Assembly (NCBI GenBank): GCA_018417955.1 | Contig: JACTVC010000006.1 | Location: 310,001-374,000, forward strand | DNA from: Laccaria trichodermophora | Lineage: Eukaryota; Basidiomycota; Agaricomycetes; Agaricales; Hydnangiaceae | Length of the DNA stretch: 64,000 nucleotides | Reading direction: 5' to 3' | Shown: piece after piece, positions 23,185 through 35,417 of the stretch | Layout of the letters: every line of letters starts with the position of its first letter | How positions within the stretch are numbered: the first letter of the stretch is position 1 | Made by a program: the position numbers and the translations under genes | The notes under the pieces: generated by a model | Database searches by the model: none | What the model was told of the DNA's origin: nothing | Seen by the model: the letters and a program-made list of their open reading frames with translations, nothing else

Positions 23185-24127
23185 GGTTTAGCATAGATTT
23201 CTTTTGAAGTGGCAAAAGCGGAGAACGCGACGCGACGCGATGAAAGATGTATTTGTCAAAAGTGACACCTCAGTGACCGAGGTTCTCTTCCGAAATTTCG
23301 TGTTTTTCTGTTCCTCAAGACACCGGTACTCATAATTTTGATGTAGATTGACTCGAAACTATGCTTAGTTGCGTTAAATGAATTTTTTATAGTTTCAAGC
23401 TTCTTCCCCCAGGGTACAGAGGGCGAACTATGTTTTTGTTGAGTTTGTTTACTAGTATTGAACAACGACTTCCACAACCGGCCAATTGCGAGTCATCAGG
23501 TGATGATTCTCAGGAGAATATTCTCTCCCAGTCGATTCAACGCCCTCGTCAAGATCGAGGTTGCCAGTTGTAGCTCGAACTTAAGCCTAAAGCTTAAGCT
23601 CAAGGCCCTGCCCATTGCTGGCGTTGCCCGCACAACAGATTTTTTTAACGGTATATATACTTGGCCTGAGCTGATGTGCAGATAAAAATTAGACGAAACC
23701 TATGCCTGACCGGTGCTTGACCCCTAATGTGGAGAAATTTGGGGAAATACAGTCCGGTAAGTTGGTTGTATCCATCTCACTGCGCGTCAATCGCGTCACT
23801 TTGGCTCTCCAAGGTGGAGGTTTTCTGTAGAAAGAAACCAAAAAAAAATTCAAAAAAAAGTTGTTTCACAGTGATTTTTTAATCGGTCGGATGGAAAACA
23901 TTTATGAAATTGGTGCTCCCGTGCACGGCTTTGGCTGGGACTACGAGCCTAACGACTACTTCAAATGTTGGCAGTACTTATCAAGGATAACTCGGCCAGA
24001 AAGCAGACGTGCCTGCATCTTGTCGTAAAAGAAATATAATGGAAGCGTGAAAATGGCGTCCTTCGTTCAGCACCTCAACGTAGTGAATAATTGGTACGTC
24101 AACAAAGTCAAGTTTCAGCAACGCGGA
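23185..24127. other. intergenic region
   Basis: Upstream flank of the KDZ-associated gene. It includes a CGACGCGACGCG run at about 23228-23240, a TATATATA stretch near 23652 and A-rich runs near 23847-23870. No gene is seen. Confidence 0.35.
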
Positions 24128-25398
24128 TTACGTATCGGAGTCAACAAGACTGAACCCACTTTCCAGCCAATCGATGATGAGAGGGGTGAGGGTGCCCAAT
24201 TCCTGTGCGGGTGGTGTCTCACTGAACATAAAGTCGTAGAACGGATCATCATGAATACCATGCTCCTGCAACACATATCTGAATTGCCCCTTTCCTTTCG
24301 CCAGAACCCGCGAGAAATGGGTGATGTCGTCTCTGAACATCTCCACATCTCCAGCAGTAAGCAATATCCGGTCCACAACAGTATGGATGTCGTCGAACCA
24401 CGAGCTTGGCGCAGAGGAAGGTTGAAGGTACGGGCGCTGACTGATAGAAATGTCATCCTTAATGGCGTGGCCGAATGCTAAGACGAAGGAAGGTGCTAAT
24501 AAGTCGGAATCGCGGTTTGTCGAGTAGGCTGCATCATCCGTATGGATGTGAACCCAAGGTGACATGAGATAAATACCGCGAATGGGGGCCTTTAAGGGTG
24601 TGTGAATCTTGGTTGAGGGATCGAGCGGGTGGAGGAGGTTGGAGATGAGTTGCAGAATGAGGTTTCCCCCTGCCGAGTCGCCGACAATTTGGAGGTTGCT
24701 TGGGTGCACACCAAGTGCAAGGAGATGGTCTAACACAATCGTTGCTTGACGCAATGTAGTAGGAAATGAAGCGACTGGATACAGGGCTAATAGTAACATG
24801 AACGTCAGAAAGTGATACAACGTGCAATCAAATTGACGAACAATAATTGAGAATGGCAAAACCAACGTCACAATCCCGTTCTTGAAGCTCCAGCTGAACG
24901 TATCTCCAGAAACTGAGTGAAAGGTCCTGGAGGGGGAGTATATACCCGCCGCCTGACACGAAAGGTTAGCATTTTACGAGTGCCGAGATCAACACGACAC
25001 ACCGTGGAAGTAGAGAATGACACGCTTCGTCTGCTTCGGCCCCACCCACAGCAACCGGGTATCTTCGACAAGTTCCTCAACCGTAATCGGAAGTTTGCTC
25101 TTTTTCGCCCATGTCTTGTACACTCCAAGTGTCGTACCGCCCACATATTGAAGTTGTGGCAGTGACGAGTGCGATAGGAAAAACTTCATGCCCAAAATGG
25201 ACACGTTGCGCCCAATTCCTCTGAAAGGTGGGCTTGTGAACAGAAATCTGACGGCATTCCATCCGACAACAAAAGCTATCAACAAAAGATTAGGGATTGG
25301 TAGAACTGAAGACGGAGAGACGTACGAATCCTCAAGAAGGTGAAGCAGAGTTGGCCTATATCAAGCCAGGAGACATCGGCGTATTTTCTGCTGGCCAT
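24128..25398 (-). CDS. alpha/beta hydrolase (HSL/steryl acetyl hydrolase-like), copy 2
   Basis: Four exons (25398-25326, 25275-25003, 24952-24842, 24786-24128) give 371 aa. Motifs are HGGGY (oxyanion hole), GDSAGG (nucleophile elbow), an Asp in TAGDVEMFRDD and a His in EHGIHDD. The start is fixed by the shared N-terminus MASRKYADVSW, identical in copy 1. Exons 1-3 match copy 1 in length and phase, and both genes point the same way about 8 kb apart with the alpha-kinase and KDZ genes between them. The family deacylates lipid or sterol esters, often at the ER. The two proteins have diverged mainly in the C-terminal half (for example LNLPYIEP against SQRPYLQP), so substrate differences are possible. 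Confidence 0.87.
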
Positions 25399-25847
25399 GA
25401 TGGTCAGAGGAGAGTTGAGTGGTGGCTGGGTGGGAACGGGTGGCAGTAATCATTACTTATTGCCTATTTCGTGCGCCCAGCAACCTTATTACCGCGATTT
25501 CCCCTTCTTGTCACCCCGGCGAGCGGCTCGACGCAATAGCATCAGGATGATGAACCACTTGCCAGCGCGTTCGTTCCGTTTCACCATGGAATCAGGCAAG
25601 AGTCAAAACGTTCAGCGTTCAAACGTTCAAGTGTTCAGTAAAAACTTGGTTAAAAGATCCATGGTGGAAGAAAAAGAGAAGGTCCGGCTACCGGCCTCGG
25701 CTCCTTCAGTTTGCCGAAGGAAGTCGCAATCAAATCGAGACACTATTTTTTCATTGATAACCAACAGAATACACGAGAGCCCAAACGGGCTGTATACATA
25801 TCTAATAACTATTTTTTTCTTCTTTCTGCAAACTGGTACGCGTTCCA
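25399..25847. other. intergenic region with AACGTT motif cluster
   Basis: Between hydrolase 2 and the 3' end of the disordered-protein gene. Contains AACGTTCAGCGTTCAAACGTTCAAG near 25607-25640, written here as the positions of the motif rather than a gene feature. No coding exon chain is seen. Confidence 0.35.
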
Positions 25848-27196
25848 TTAATTTTTGCCACTCAAATCCGCACAGGACGAAAAACCGCCCCGAAGCCTCC
25901 CAAGCAAACCCTTACTTTTCTTGGGCTGAACCTGATTGTCCTCAAACACTCCAGGCGCCATCCTGTACATGTGAGCTCGTTTCTCGTCTTGGTACGGCGG
26001 CAGTTCCTGTTTCTGCTCCGTGGGGGGATTCTGCACGAAGGGCAACCTGGTCAGTTCTCCGTGAAGGTCTACGAAGAGACACTTACGATATATACCCTGG
26101 CTCTCGTCCTGCTCGCGGGAAGAACAACGTAGCCGTCCTTTCCACCATTGATCGGAACGACCGTGCTATGTTTAGAGGAAGACTTGATGCGCGTGGAGCG
26201 AGTGGGGTCTGGGTAGACAGTAGTGTAACCAGGAACAGCTGCAGACATATCAAGAGATATCGGGCAAGGATAACCATTCGTCTGGAAAGGGAGGACTGGG
26301 TAAGAACCCTGCGGATTCATTTGTGTGTATGGGCTTGATGCGAGTGGCTTCCCAGTTGGATCATAAGTTGCCGGGCTGGTATAGCCACTCAGGTCGAGCT
26401 TAGGCGAAGCTGGGTAAGAGCCCTGAGACCTGCCCTTCGCGACGTGATCGGGCTGGCTCTTGGTTCGTGGGCGATACCAGGACGTTGAAGTCTCACTGTA
26501 AGGCGGTGGGTAAGGAATGTTGGCGACTGGGGGAAGCCCCTGATCATTAGACGGGAATGGTTGACTCTGCATCCGACGAAGGTCCGACCGACTGCGCGAC
26601 GAGGAGTGAGACTGGGCACCATGGGAGCGTGAGTACTTGTCAGCCTCTGGCGCTTCAGGGAAAGTGGGTTGGCTTCGAATATAACCTAGTTCTTGTGCTT
26701 CCGCCGCGACCTGGGTGGCAGACGAAGGAGCATGAGAGGTGGGACTGGCCGGAACAGGGTGGTGAGGATAGTAAGGCGTTTGACGACGATATTTTAATGC
26801 AAAATTGGCTTTGCTGTCCTTCTGCGGGACTGGAGGCGGGGTTGACTCGACATGCGGAGCATATGCCCTGGAACGAGACCTGGAACAAGAAGAAGGAGTG
26901 GGAGGAGTTGAACGAGAATTCTTGGTGTGGCGTGAATCGCTGGAATGAATGGAAGGGGACCCATGTGGAAGACTAGCTTCGAGACCCAAATGACGTTGGT
27001 AGCGATGAGGGGTGGAGGGGCGGGAGGTAGCGACGAAGGAAGCTACAGGTGTCGCGAAGGGGTTCTCTGCGGGGTACTGACTATTGGCTTCTGCCCAGCT
27101 AGAGATTCTGAGTTGAGTGGCAAGGTGTTGCTCATAAGCTTCCGGAGAGTAGTCGTACTCTGTCATGTTTGCGAACCCCAAAAAATTAGAAATCAT
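25848..27196 (-). CDS. hypothetical disordered Pro/Ser/Tyr-rich protein
   Basis: Two exons: 27196-26087 and 26030-25848, with a 56-nt intron, giving 430 aa. If the second Met (MTEYDYS) is used, the protein is 420 aa. The composition is Ser/Pro/Tyr/Arg-rich throughout, with SRSRS stretches, polyproline motifs (STPPPVPQK, PYPPPYSE) and repeated YP pairs. No globular domain, membrane segment or signal peptide is seen. The C-terminal exon ends KSKGLLGRLRGGFSSCADLSGKN, a basic/Gly segment. The PPxY-like motifs could bind WW domains. The acceptor was chosen because only it keeps the strongly coding second frame open. No function can be assigned. Confidence 0.65.
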
Positions 27197-28210
27197 GAGT
27201 TGTGGAGGGGGGAGACGGAGGAGGAGGATGGATTGACCCTGTGTTAGGTGGGTATTTAAGGAGCTGTGATTGTGGCCTGAACAAACAGGGCGGACAATGG
27301 GTCGCCAATTTCAGTGATGGCCCGGGCCACTCGGCATCGTCCAAATGCGTTCGAAAATCAATGTACCTATGGCCACAAAGAATATCCCTATTTCGCAGGT
27401 AGCAAAAGAATGGAGACTGGTTAACGAGTTATGGGGATAGCATGCCACGCCGTGTCGGACTTACTCATACATAGGCTGCTGGCCACAAGCCACCGCGAAA
27501 CACATCGTAGAAAAAATGTTACACCAGGTAACCAGGGCAGCCAGCTGGATATGATACCAAACCTGGCGCATTGTGCTCAATGGTGATGTTCTGAACCTCC
27601 GGCCGCGGATGTTGTGGAAGTGAATGGCGACTCGGCGGATGGTCAAAGCTGTGGAAATTGAGTGTATGAGGTGTAAAAACAGATGTACTAAGGGCCATAA
27701 GATAGAGTATCTTGTTGCAAAGAAAGGATTTCTCATAAACGGCGGATCGCACCAGGCTGATAACTTTAGATCTGCTACTGTTACACCAACCCTTCGCATC
27801 GCGTGTTGAAGACAACGACATTTACATCAAAGAAGTGAGTCACTCAACAGGAGCCAAAGTGACTAACATTCGTGCCCGAGACTAATTCGTTACCATCTTC
27901 AAGAGAGAGAAAAAGGCAAGACGGTGAAGGCTTGAGAGGAGGCATTTGCGTTTGTTTGGTTCAATGGATGATTACATCCGTTTGTACCCGAATTAAATGA
28001 TACTATTTTTAGAAATCACGAACCCAGCCATCGACCTCCGTCGCACAATCCTCTTGGCTGGAATTGGCCACGGCCCACATTGCACAACACGCTTTGCCTT
28101 GAACCCTTGATATGGCGTGAAAGGCGCATGTCTCTTTGTTTCGCCATCAACCGCCGTGTTGAACTTGAATAATGTGGCCAAACAACGCGTTTGTGTCCTC
28201 GCCAGGCATC
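27197..28210. other. intergenic region
   Basis: No exon chain could be supported on either strand. Short opposed frames at 27461-27821 lack start and splice support. Confidence 0.35.
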
Positions 28211-28218
28211 TATATAAG
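28211..28218 (+). promoter_or_regulatory. TATA-like box of the first zinc-finger gene
   Basis: TATATAAG, 105-112 nt upstream of the ATG at 28323, followed by a T/C-rich leader. Confidence 0.45.
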
Positions 28219-28322
28219 TCGAGCTTGACGCTCAACAAAGACTTCTTCATCCCTTCAACTTCTTTTTATTTCTCTTTTTTATTTCTCCTTTTTATTTCAC
28301 ATCTTTTTATCCTCTCTCAACC

Positions 28323-29473
28323 ATGCCTCTCTCCGCCGACGCCATTGATGTCTGTAATCTGATAAGCCTGGTGAACGAGTACCCTGCCTCTACTTCTTTC
28401 AATTCTGGCACAATTATTCATAATTAACACTACAGATCGGCAAATTCCACGACTGTCAATGGCAGTACGCAGAATGATTCCGACATCAAGGCTGTTCTTG
28501 ATGGGCTTGAAAATCCACGCGTGGTCCAGGCAATCGCACGAGGGATTTCCAACCTTATGAGTAACTGTAACGATTCGTACGTGCCTGCTTTCGCGACGCG
28601 ACGCGTATCTGTGCTGACACTTACACTATTCAGCGCTATGCCCCCACTTATGCCACCAATCATGCCTACCAACCACGTCGAGGCTGGCCTCGCTCACACT
28701 ACTACTACTACTAATGCACTATGCGTCGGCGGAGTGTTCGTTTTTTACGCTTGACTTCCCCTTCGACCCTCCTGATTATTGACTCAGGGCTCCGCATGCC
28801 ACCCTGCCTCTCGCAAATAACTCTCAACACTATCGACGAACAGCTTATTATTTTCCATCCACGTAAATTCAAATCCATCCTTTCTTGTTCCTTTAACGAA
28901 CATTCTCGATAGCCCCACCTTCACACCAAGCCCTCCACCAGCCTTCCTTCCCTCCCCTGACGTAATATTCGCGACGTACGTCCTCTTCATATTTGCCAAT
29001 CAAATTCAACTCATATATGATATCTTAGACCCCAATTTACTGCTACCACTCTGAAACGCTCCGCAAGTACCGCCTTCTCCACAAACTCAGACTCAGTGGC
29101 CACGTTCGGCGTCTACCCCTGCGGCTGGCAAAACTGCGGCCACCTCTTCACCATCTCCCACAAGTTTATCGAAGACCTACGCACCCACCTTCGTGAAGCC
29201 CACCACCTGGCTATGGGGTTAAGAGACCCGCTCATTGCGTGCCAGTGGTCGTCATGCAGGCTCACGGAGAAAATCCCTGCGTCGATGTTGGTGACGCATA
29301 TCTTTGGACCTCACATGAAGTTGAATCAGGGGTGCAAGTATTGTGGGACAGAGCTTTTCGGGGCTTACGCGCTCAGTAAACATTTTCAGACGTGTAGGAA
29401 GGCGAAGAGGGTTATAGTGGGCCGAGGGCACCCGGCAGCCCATGCCACGAGCAAGAGAGTTAGGGTGAACTAG
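28323..29473 (+). CDS. C2H2-type zinc-finger protein, family member 1
   Basis: Starts at the ATG at 28323 (MPLSADAIDVCNLI). Short exons are joined by introns of about 50-60 nt, nearly all phase 2. Clear borders are near 28380/28437, 28579/28635, 28859/28911 and 28975/29028. The junction between about 28728 and 28789 could not be resolved with a canonical phase-2 donor. The final exon encodes YPCGWQNCGHLF...HLREAHH, then CQWSSC...H, then CKYCGTELF...HFQTC. These are three finger-like units whose first two use a C-x-W-x2-C start. This block is shared with the genes at 39379, 43378 and 50829. A nuclear DNA-binding role is inferred from the fingers; targets are unknown. The N-terminal exons are low-complexity and poorly conserved. 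Confidence 0.65.
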
Positions 29474-29933
29474 AGGGATTTTAATTATTATGAGCTCTCT
29501 CTTACTATGTCAATTTTATACCAATATTGACCGTATCCATCTGGATCCTATCGCAAGGGCCAATTCCAACACTCCCATAATCACAAGCAATCGTTCAAAG
29601 GGTTAAAATTGGTGCTTTGCGAACATGCCAGTGTTCGCAAACAAAAATAGAGTCCCTGATCAGTGGGGAGGCCGCTATGAACGGACTTGTTTTGAGCAAG
29701 TCATAATTTTCCCTTCTGTCCTCCAATTCGTTTTCTAACCTCGTCATTTGTATGTAGCGCTAGTAAGTCGTTCACCTAGGTCCTACTTCCCCATTTTCTG
29801 GTGTCCATTGGTCTACATTATTCATTCTCAATATCACTTGTTAATATGATGTCTGCCTGTGAGCTCCTCGAATTTCTAAATGGTCACAAGTCAGAACTCT
29901 TCTGCCTTCATCAAGGAGTGGTTTTACCTACGC
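29474..29933. other. convergent intergenic region
   Basis: Lies between the 3' ends of zinc-finger gene 1 and the CHAT part of the TPR-CHAT gene. AT-rich, with no gene. Confidence 0.4.
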
Positions 29934-31215
29934 TTATCCCCCAATATGTATTATCTGTATCCATCTGTTTGGCGTCATATTGGGCTTCTCCCTCAATTTA
30001 TTCACGGCTAAGCTAAGAGCGCGAGCGGTGTCTTTGAAGTTGAGTTTGTCCTTTCCTTCTTGAACCAGATCCTGATAAAAATCGCTCGCCAACTGAGGAG
30101 CATCCTTGTCAATCAATTCCCATAGAGTTCCGACCACACTACGAAACCCAGAGAATTGCAATGCCGATGCGAGGTGAATGACTTCATCTGGGGCCCCGGC
30201 GAGGTCAGAGGTGGCGGCGAAACAGGCAGACAGAAACGCAAATTCTGCGTGCGTCAGTCGCTCTTTCGCAAGTTCTAGGACAGATATTGATTCTTTGTCG
30301 AAGAGTTCAAAGCAGGATTGGAAGGGCTGGCGTGCATTCCAATGACCATGACAAGCAAAATGTGCCCAAGAATGTTGGCGAAGAGCGCACAGTAGCGGAT
30401 CACGAGTGACTTGTTCACCAATCATAACCTTCACATCTGGAATGTAATTCTTAATCTTTGCTATCTCTTCTTCCGCGGACCGCAGAGTATTATCGGGCAC
30501 TCCGATGGCGAGGAACGACGGGCTAGTGGCGAGGTCTTCAACCGCACGGGCGGAAATTAGGGACGATAGAGTTGGCGTGTAGGATGATATGTAAAGATCA
30601 GGGATATTCTTCATCTCCACATGGTAAGGACCAGCTGCGTGAACAGGCAAAGCACATAGCTGACCCGTTGGGTACCACCATATACGGCTCATCTCCTGCA
30701 CATCAATTTCAAGCAGTTGCTGATGGATCGGATATCCGACGTGTTTCCACAAATTCCTGAGAACTGATTGAATCTTGTTCAAACGCATATTCCACAGCTT
30801 TCGAAGAGGGATTTTCGAGGCAGCTGCATCAATCTCGAGCTGGTCTCGAGAGAGTACCAGGGACTCCTGCAGATCCACATTCATAGCTTCAACAGCACCA
30901 ACAGAGATAGATTGCAAGGGGACGAGTACTGGTGGCCGACCTTGGACAAGAATAATCGCGTCGCATCTTCGCTCACTTAGGTTTACAATGATGACAGGGC
31001 CTTCCGCACCCGCAGACTGAAGAGTGTCAAAAGGAATAGGTTTCAAGAAACCGTCATGTCCGGGGAGCATTCTGATTTTTGTCACGACTTCGTCCCACTG
31101 CTGTAAAAGAAGCCGCTGATTGCGCATCTTCAATTCGAACGGCGAGGAGTATTTCACCTCCGAAGACCGTTTTGGTGATGCCAAATTCTGGCCGGTTTCT
31201 GAGCTCGTTGCCAAC

Positions 31216-31223
31216 CTCTCAAG
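31216..31223 (+). repeat. target-site duplication, left copy
   Basis: CTCTCAAG, identical to 31825-31832. Confidence 0.88.
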
Positions 31224-31824
31224 TAGTGATGTGCCGGCCTGGCCTGAAAGCCGCAAGCCAGCCCAAGCCGAGCCTTCTGAGGCCAAGCTCTGTGAAGCCG
31301 TCGCAGGGCTTGGTGTGGCCTGCGGCTCAGGCTTCACTTCTTCAAAGCCCTGAGCCGTGGCTCAGGCCACGGCTTTGTGCAGCTGATAATTAGGTGTGTA
31401 AACAACCTCTAAGGTGAAAAAAAAAGACTGAGCTCACATCATTGCCTGACCTTGAGAATCAACATGAGAATTGACAGGTAACACCGCCAACAAAAGTCAA
31501 TTGATGATTGATTTACCTGCTTGAATTGCACCACGTGAGCACTTTGCACTATCCCGCAAATCCAATCTCACCATATTCTGACAGTTCTTGCATATTGACT
31601 CATTTCAAGCTAAGTTGCAAAATTCGATGATATAAAATGTTTATTAACCCATGTACCAGCTTTTCTTCTTACTCCTTGCTTACAGGCCGCGGCCTAAGCC
31701 CAAGCCACAGACGGCTTTGGCTGGCTTGGGCCCAGGGCTCGGGCTCGAGAAATCTCAAGCCCGAGCTCTCAAAAGCCAGGCCAAAGCCACGGCTTCCAGG
31801 CCAAGCCGGGCCGTCACATCACTA
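31224..31824. mobile_element. hAT-like non-autonomous element (MITE)
   Basis: 601 bp with terminal inverted repeats. The left end begins TAGTGATGTGCCGGCCTGG; the right end read on the other strand begins TAGTGATGTGACGGCCCGG. The 8-bp direct repeat CTCTCAAG flanks it exactly (31216-31223 and 31825-31832). An 8-bp target duplication and a TAGNG start are hallmarks of the hAT superfamily. Both ends carry dense subterminal AAGCC/GGCTT motifs, like hAT transposase-binding arrays. The centre is AT-rich and has no transposase, so mobility would depend on a transposase supplied elsewhere. Confidence 0.88.
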
Positions 31825-31832
31825 CTCTCAAG
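31825..31832 (+). repeat. target-site duplication, right copy
   Basis: CTCTCAAG, identical to 31216-31223. One copy would be the original TPR-CHAT coding sequence. Confidence 0.88.
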
Positions 31833-34800
31833 GGAGGCGCATAGATTCTCGAATTTAGAAACCAGGGTTGGATGAGATTTTCGAAGACCATCCATTGTAT
31901 GGCGATATCCCCGCATCCGGTTCCACAGAATAACTCGTCCCAATTCAAGAAGTTCAACAGCTTTTTCGATTTCCCCGGACTCAATAGCACAGGCACATGC
32001 ATCACAAGCCAGAGATTTTGGGAGGTGAATCAAAAAATCGCGTTGGCTTTCAATTGTAGGATTTATCAAGAGACTCTGCTGGAGAAGGCTGAGAGTGGAC
32101 GAATAGGCAAGGAGGACAGATGGATGCTTATATTTTACTGCCGCTTTGATCCATTGCAAAGCTACATCAAACCGGGATTTTGACGTCGCGGTTCTGTGAG
32201 TAGTGGCTTCCTCGAAAAGCGCGAATGCTAAATTTTGATCAATCCTGCTATCTTGTTCCCCTCGAATCAAAAAGCATGCTGCCAACCCAGCATTGATTAT
32301 TGTACGGACGGGATGGTCATCTGAAGTTTCCTCCTTGGCCTTTGACAGGTGCTCAGCCGATTCGTTGAGGATGGACATCTCGCCTTTTAAATGAAAAAAA
32401 CTCAACAAAACCTGGCCAAGATTGTAGAGAGAAGTATAGCGGCTGACGTGCCCAGGCGCACAAAGATCCAATGCTTTTCTCCGGTAATCGATGGCTTCAA
32501 TGAGATACGTTTCATTTTTTGTTTCTTCAAATAAAGTCTGAAGAGCGCATCCCAAATTATCCAGACACATACATTGATTAGGATGAAGAGGACTCAGCAA
32601 ATGTAGAGCTTGTCTGTATGAGGAGATCGAGTCTTCGAGGTCCTTTCTTTCGTGGTAACGCTTGAACCGCAACAAAAGCGTGATCCCAACATTATTCAAA
32701 CATCTGTATCGCAGGGCATCATCTTCGGAGATGGACTGAAGGACATCTCGATGACGAGCGAGTGCCTCTTGAAGATCATCCTCCCGACCCAGGTGCTCGA
32801 ACCGAGTAAGGATTGTATTAGCAAGGCTCATGAGGGTTGGTGGGAGTTTATATTTCCTTGATGAGATTAAGGCTGCCGCCTTCCTGTGACACTCAATGGC
32901 CCGTTCGAGATCGTCCATATCGCCTCTGATCTCGTATCGATCCTTTAAAACAATCCCTAAATCATTGTAGATTTTGTATTCATCCTCATAAGCTGCTGGT
33001 AGGACAGAGGCTTCTTCAAGATGAGTGATAGCTTTCACCAAGTACTCCTTTTCTCCATAGGTTTGATGGTAGGACTGGTAGATATTACCAAGAGTAAGGT
33101 GATAATGTGCGTGCGCCGTTGCTTTCGAGTCAGGGGCATATTGTATCTTGTCAAGATACCCCAATGCCTCGTCGAGAAGAGCCCGCTTATTTTCCAACTC
33201 AAATTGGGAATGGAGAGCTACAGCGAGATTGGTATGAAACAAATTCACATAGCGCGGTGAGGTTCTGGACAAAGCTACCGCGTCCCTGAAATGGGAGATC
33301 GAAGCATGAATGTCAAAAGGATTACCCAGGCGTTCATATTTGAGCCAATAGATATTTCCGATGTCATTGTGAGTGATTGCCCGAATGAGATCATTGGATG
33401 CAAATTGCAGAGCATGAGTGCGCAACTCTATGGCTTCAGCCAAATCCTGAAGATCCCCAAATTCCTCGTAACGACTTCGTAGTGAGGCCCCCCGGCAACC
33501 GAGAGCTGTAGCATAATCTGCACGGGTGGGTGTTAAGTTTGAGAGAACGTCGGTGTGGATTTTGATAGCTTCTTTGAGAGCCTGAAGATCCCCATTCTGT
33601 TCGTAAAGAAGCAGAAGATTGTTTCCCAAATTGCTCAAAGCGATGTGTCTTGAGCTCGATTCCGGAGATTCATGGATAACGGAACTCCGATGAAGCAACG
33701 TTGCTTCTTCCAAATCACCTACATCGCCACTGTCCAAAAACCGTTTCTCAAGAGCGCGTGCTAATTGACGGGACGGTGCTGAACGCATAGAACCCTCCGT
33801 GGGACATAACCTAAGGGCATTGCGCTGTGATGTAATGGCTTCATTTAGATCGACGAGATTACCGTCACGATTAAAGCGTGCCAGAAGCGAGACACCGTAG
33901 TTTGACAATGACGTGGCACGATCCTTTGCTGTGGAAGCACAGCACAGAGCAACGCGATGGTTAATGGTGGATTGTTCCAGGCTATCAGCAACACCGAAGC
34001 GGTGGTAATGAAGCCAAAAAGAGCATGCTAGAGCATTCGCACAGGTGAACCTATCAACTTGCCGTTCAGAGTGCTCGGACAAGCCATCTTGGAGAAGATG
34101 GATCGCTTCGGTAAGAACGTCCTCTTCTGGCCTGAAATCCTGACAAAAAGTCAGAAGCGCAGCTCCGAGATTTGTCAACGAGCGTCGGCGACGGGAATCG
34201 CGAGGGGCAGAGGACGTGAGCTGAAGAGCTTCACGATGGTGGGATATGGCTTCTTCGAGGTCGCTCAAATTGCTTTGCGCTTGATAACGAGCGTGCAAGG
34301 CATGACCAAGATCATTGAGAGTAGAGGGACGATCCCAATTTCCCACTGTGCGATATTTTAAGGCTTCGAGGTGATATGAGATCGCAGAGTTCAACGCATC
34401 TATCTCATGCGTGAGTTCAAACCCATCATGTAACGTTAGCCCCATATTGCTCAGGGAATCACCGCGATTTCGATGATTGAACGGGCGGAGTGGAAGGGCT
34501 TTCAATTGTAAGCCAAGTGCTCGCTCAATGTCATCAACATTTCCCTCCCTGCGGAATCGTGTCCGTAACGAGACAGCCAAGTTATCGAGCGAGGTTGCAT
34601 CGTCCTCCGTGTATGCTTGTTCATACAACTTAATTGCGGTGTTCAGATCATCGAGTTGTCCTGTTTCCTCGTAACGCACCAGCAGCCCTGCCGCAAGATT
34701 ACAAAAGGAGGACGAACGATTTTCATCGCCCTCCGGTCTGAGAGTTAGGGCTTCATGGTGGTGCAAAATAGCTTCCTCAAGATCAATCTGATCACCCGTG

Positions 34801-35417
34801 AGTTTGAATCGCAGCCATAGGGCAGCCCCTAGATTGTTGAGGGAGATGTCACGATCCGGATGACCCTCTGGCCTGGATTCTAACGCTTTGCGATGGTACG
34901 TTATCGCGAGCTGGAGATCGGCGTCATCGATTCCTGATCGTTGGTATCGAGAGACGAGGGCACAACCCAGTCCACTCAGAGTTGAATATTGTGACTGATC
35001 TCCTTCAAGAGCTTTTTGATATCGCTCTATAGCTTCATCTAAATCTGCGTCAGAATCCATGCGGAGGTACCGAGTCCACAGAGAGAAACCAAGATTATTG
35101 AAAAAGCGTGTGCGATGAGGATTATCTGAGGGTAAGAGAGTGCATGCGTCCTGCAGATAGCAAATGAGGGTATCCAGATCTATGGGATTTTTGGATTTTA
35201 CTAGCTCCGAGGGTGGATCCAGAATCGCCGCTTGTATCTGATAAAGTAGGGGTTGTATTGTTTCGCCATCAGCAAACTTCTTCCGAATCCCGTTCTCGAG
35301 GGATGCGACAAATTCCCCGTACAGTGCTAGACGTTGGGGAGTTCCAGGTGGTACAATTTGCATGAACCTGAGTGCTTGTTCAGTCATCTCAGACCTGCCG
35401 CAAGATGAAGGAGACAT

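Larger units (their letters stand above)
29934..35417 (-). pseudogene. TPR-CHAT (caspase-like) protein gene, interrupted by a hAT-like element
   Basis: Minus strand. The upstream frame (from an ATG at 35417, possibly further upstream, to a stop at 31755) encodes tetratricopeptide-like repeats of about 50 residues built on DDLEEAI...R...AL...NNLG patterns. It ends at the conserved ELLELGRVILWNRMRG. The downstream frame (from about 31223 to the stop at 29934) encodes the CHAT domain, with the catalytic His in HFACHGH (about 30341-30370) and Cys in LSACFAAT (about 30210-30238). CHAT is a clan CD, caspase/separase-like protease fold; in fungi TPR-CHAT proteins are proposed regulated proteases in conflict or cell death. 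A 601-bp insertion at 31224-31824 ends the first frame early and leaves the CHAT frame without an ATG near its beginning. The codon phase matches on both sides of the insertion. No other lesion was noticed, so the break looks recent. Confidence 0.85.

Noticed and set aside
30210..30370. type III-E CRISPR association of the TPR-CHAT protein
   Set aside because: The genome is clearly fungal with spliceosomal introns, and there are no CRISPR repeats or cas genes in the window.
31338..31754. an intron rather than a transposon between the TPR and CHAT parts
   Set aside because: The segment has terminal inverted repeats and an exact 8-bp target duplication. The upstream frame also ends before any good donor.
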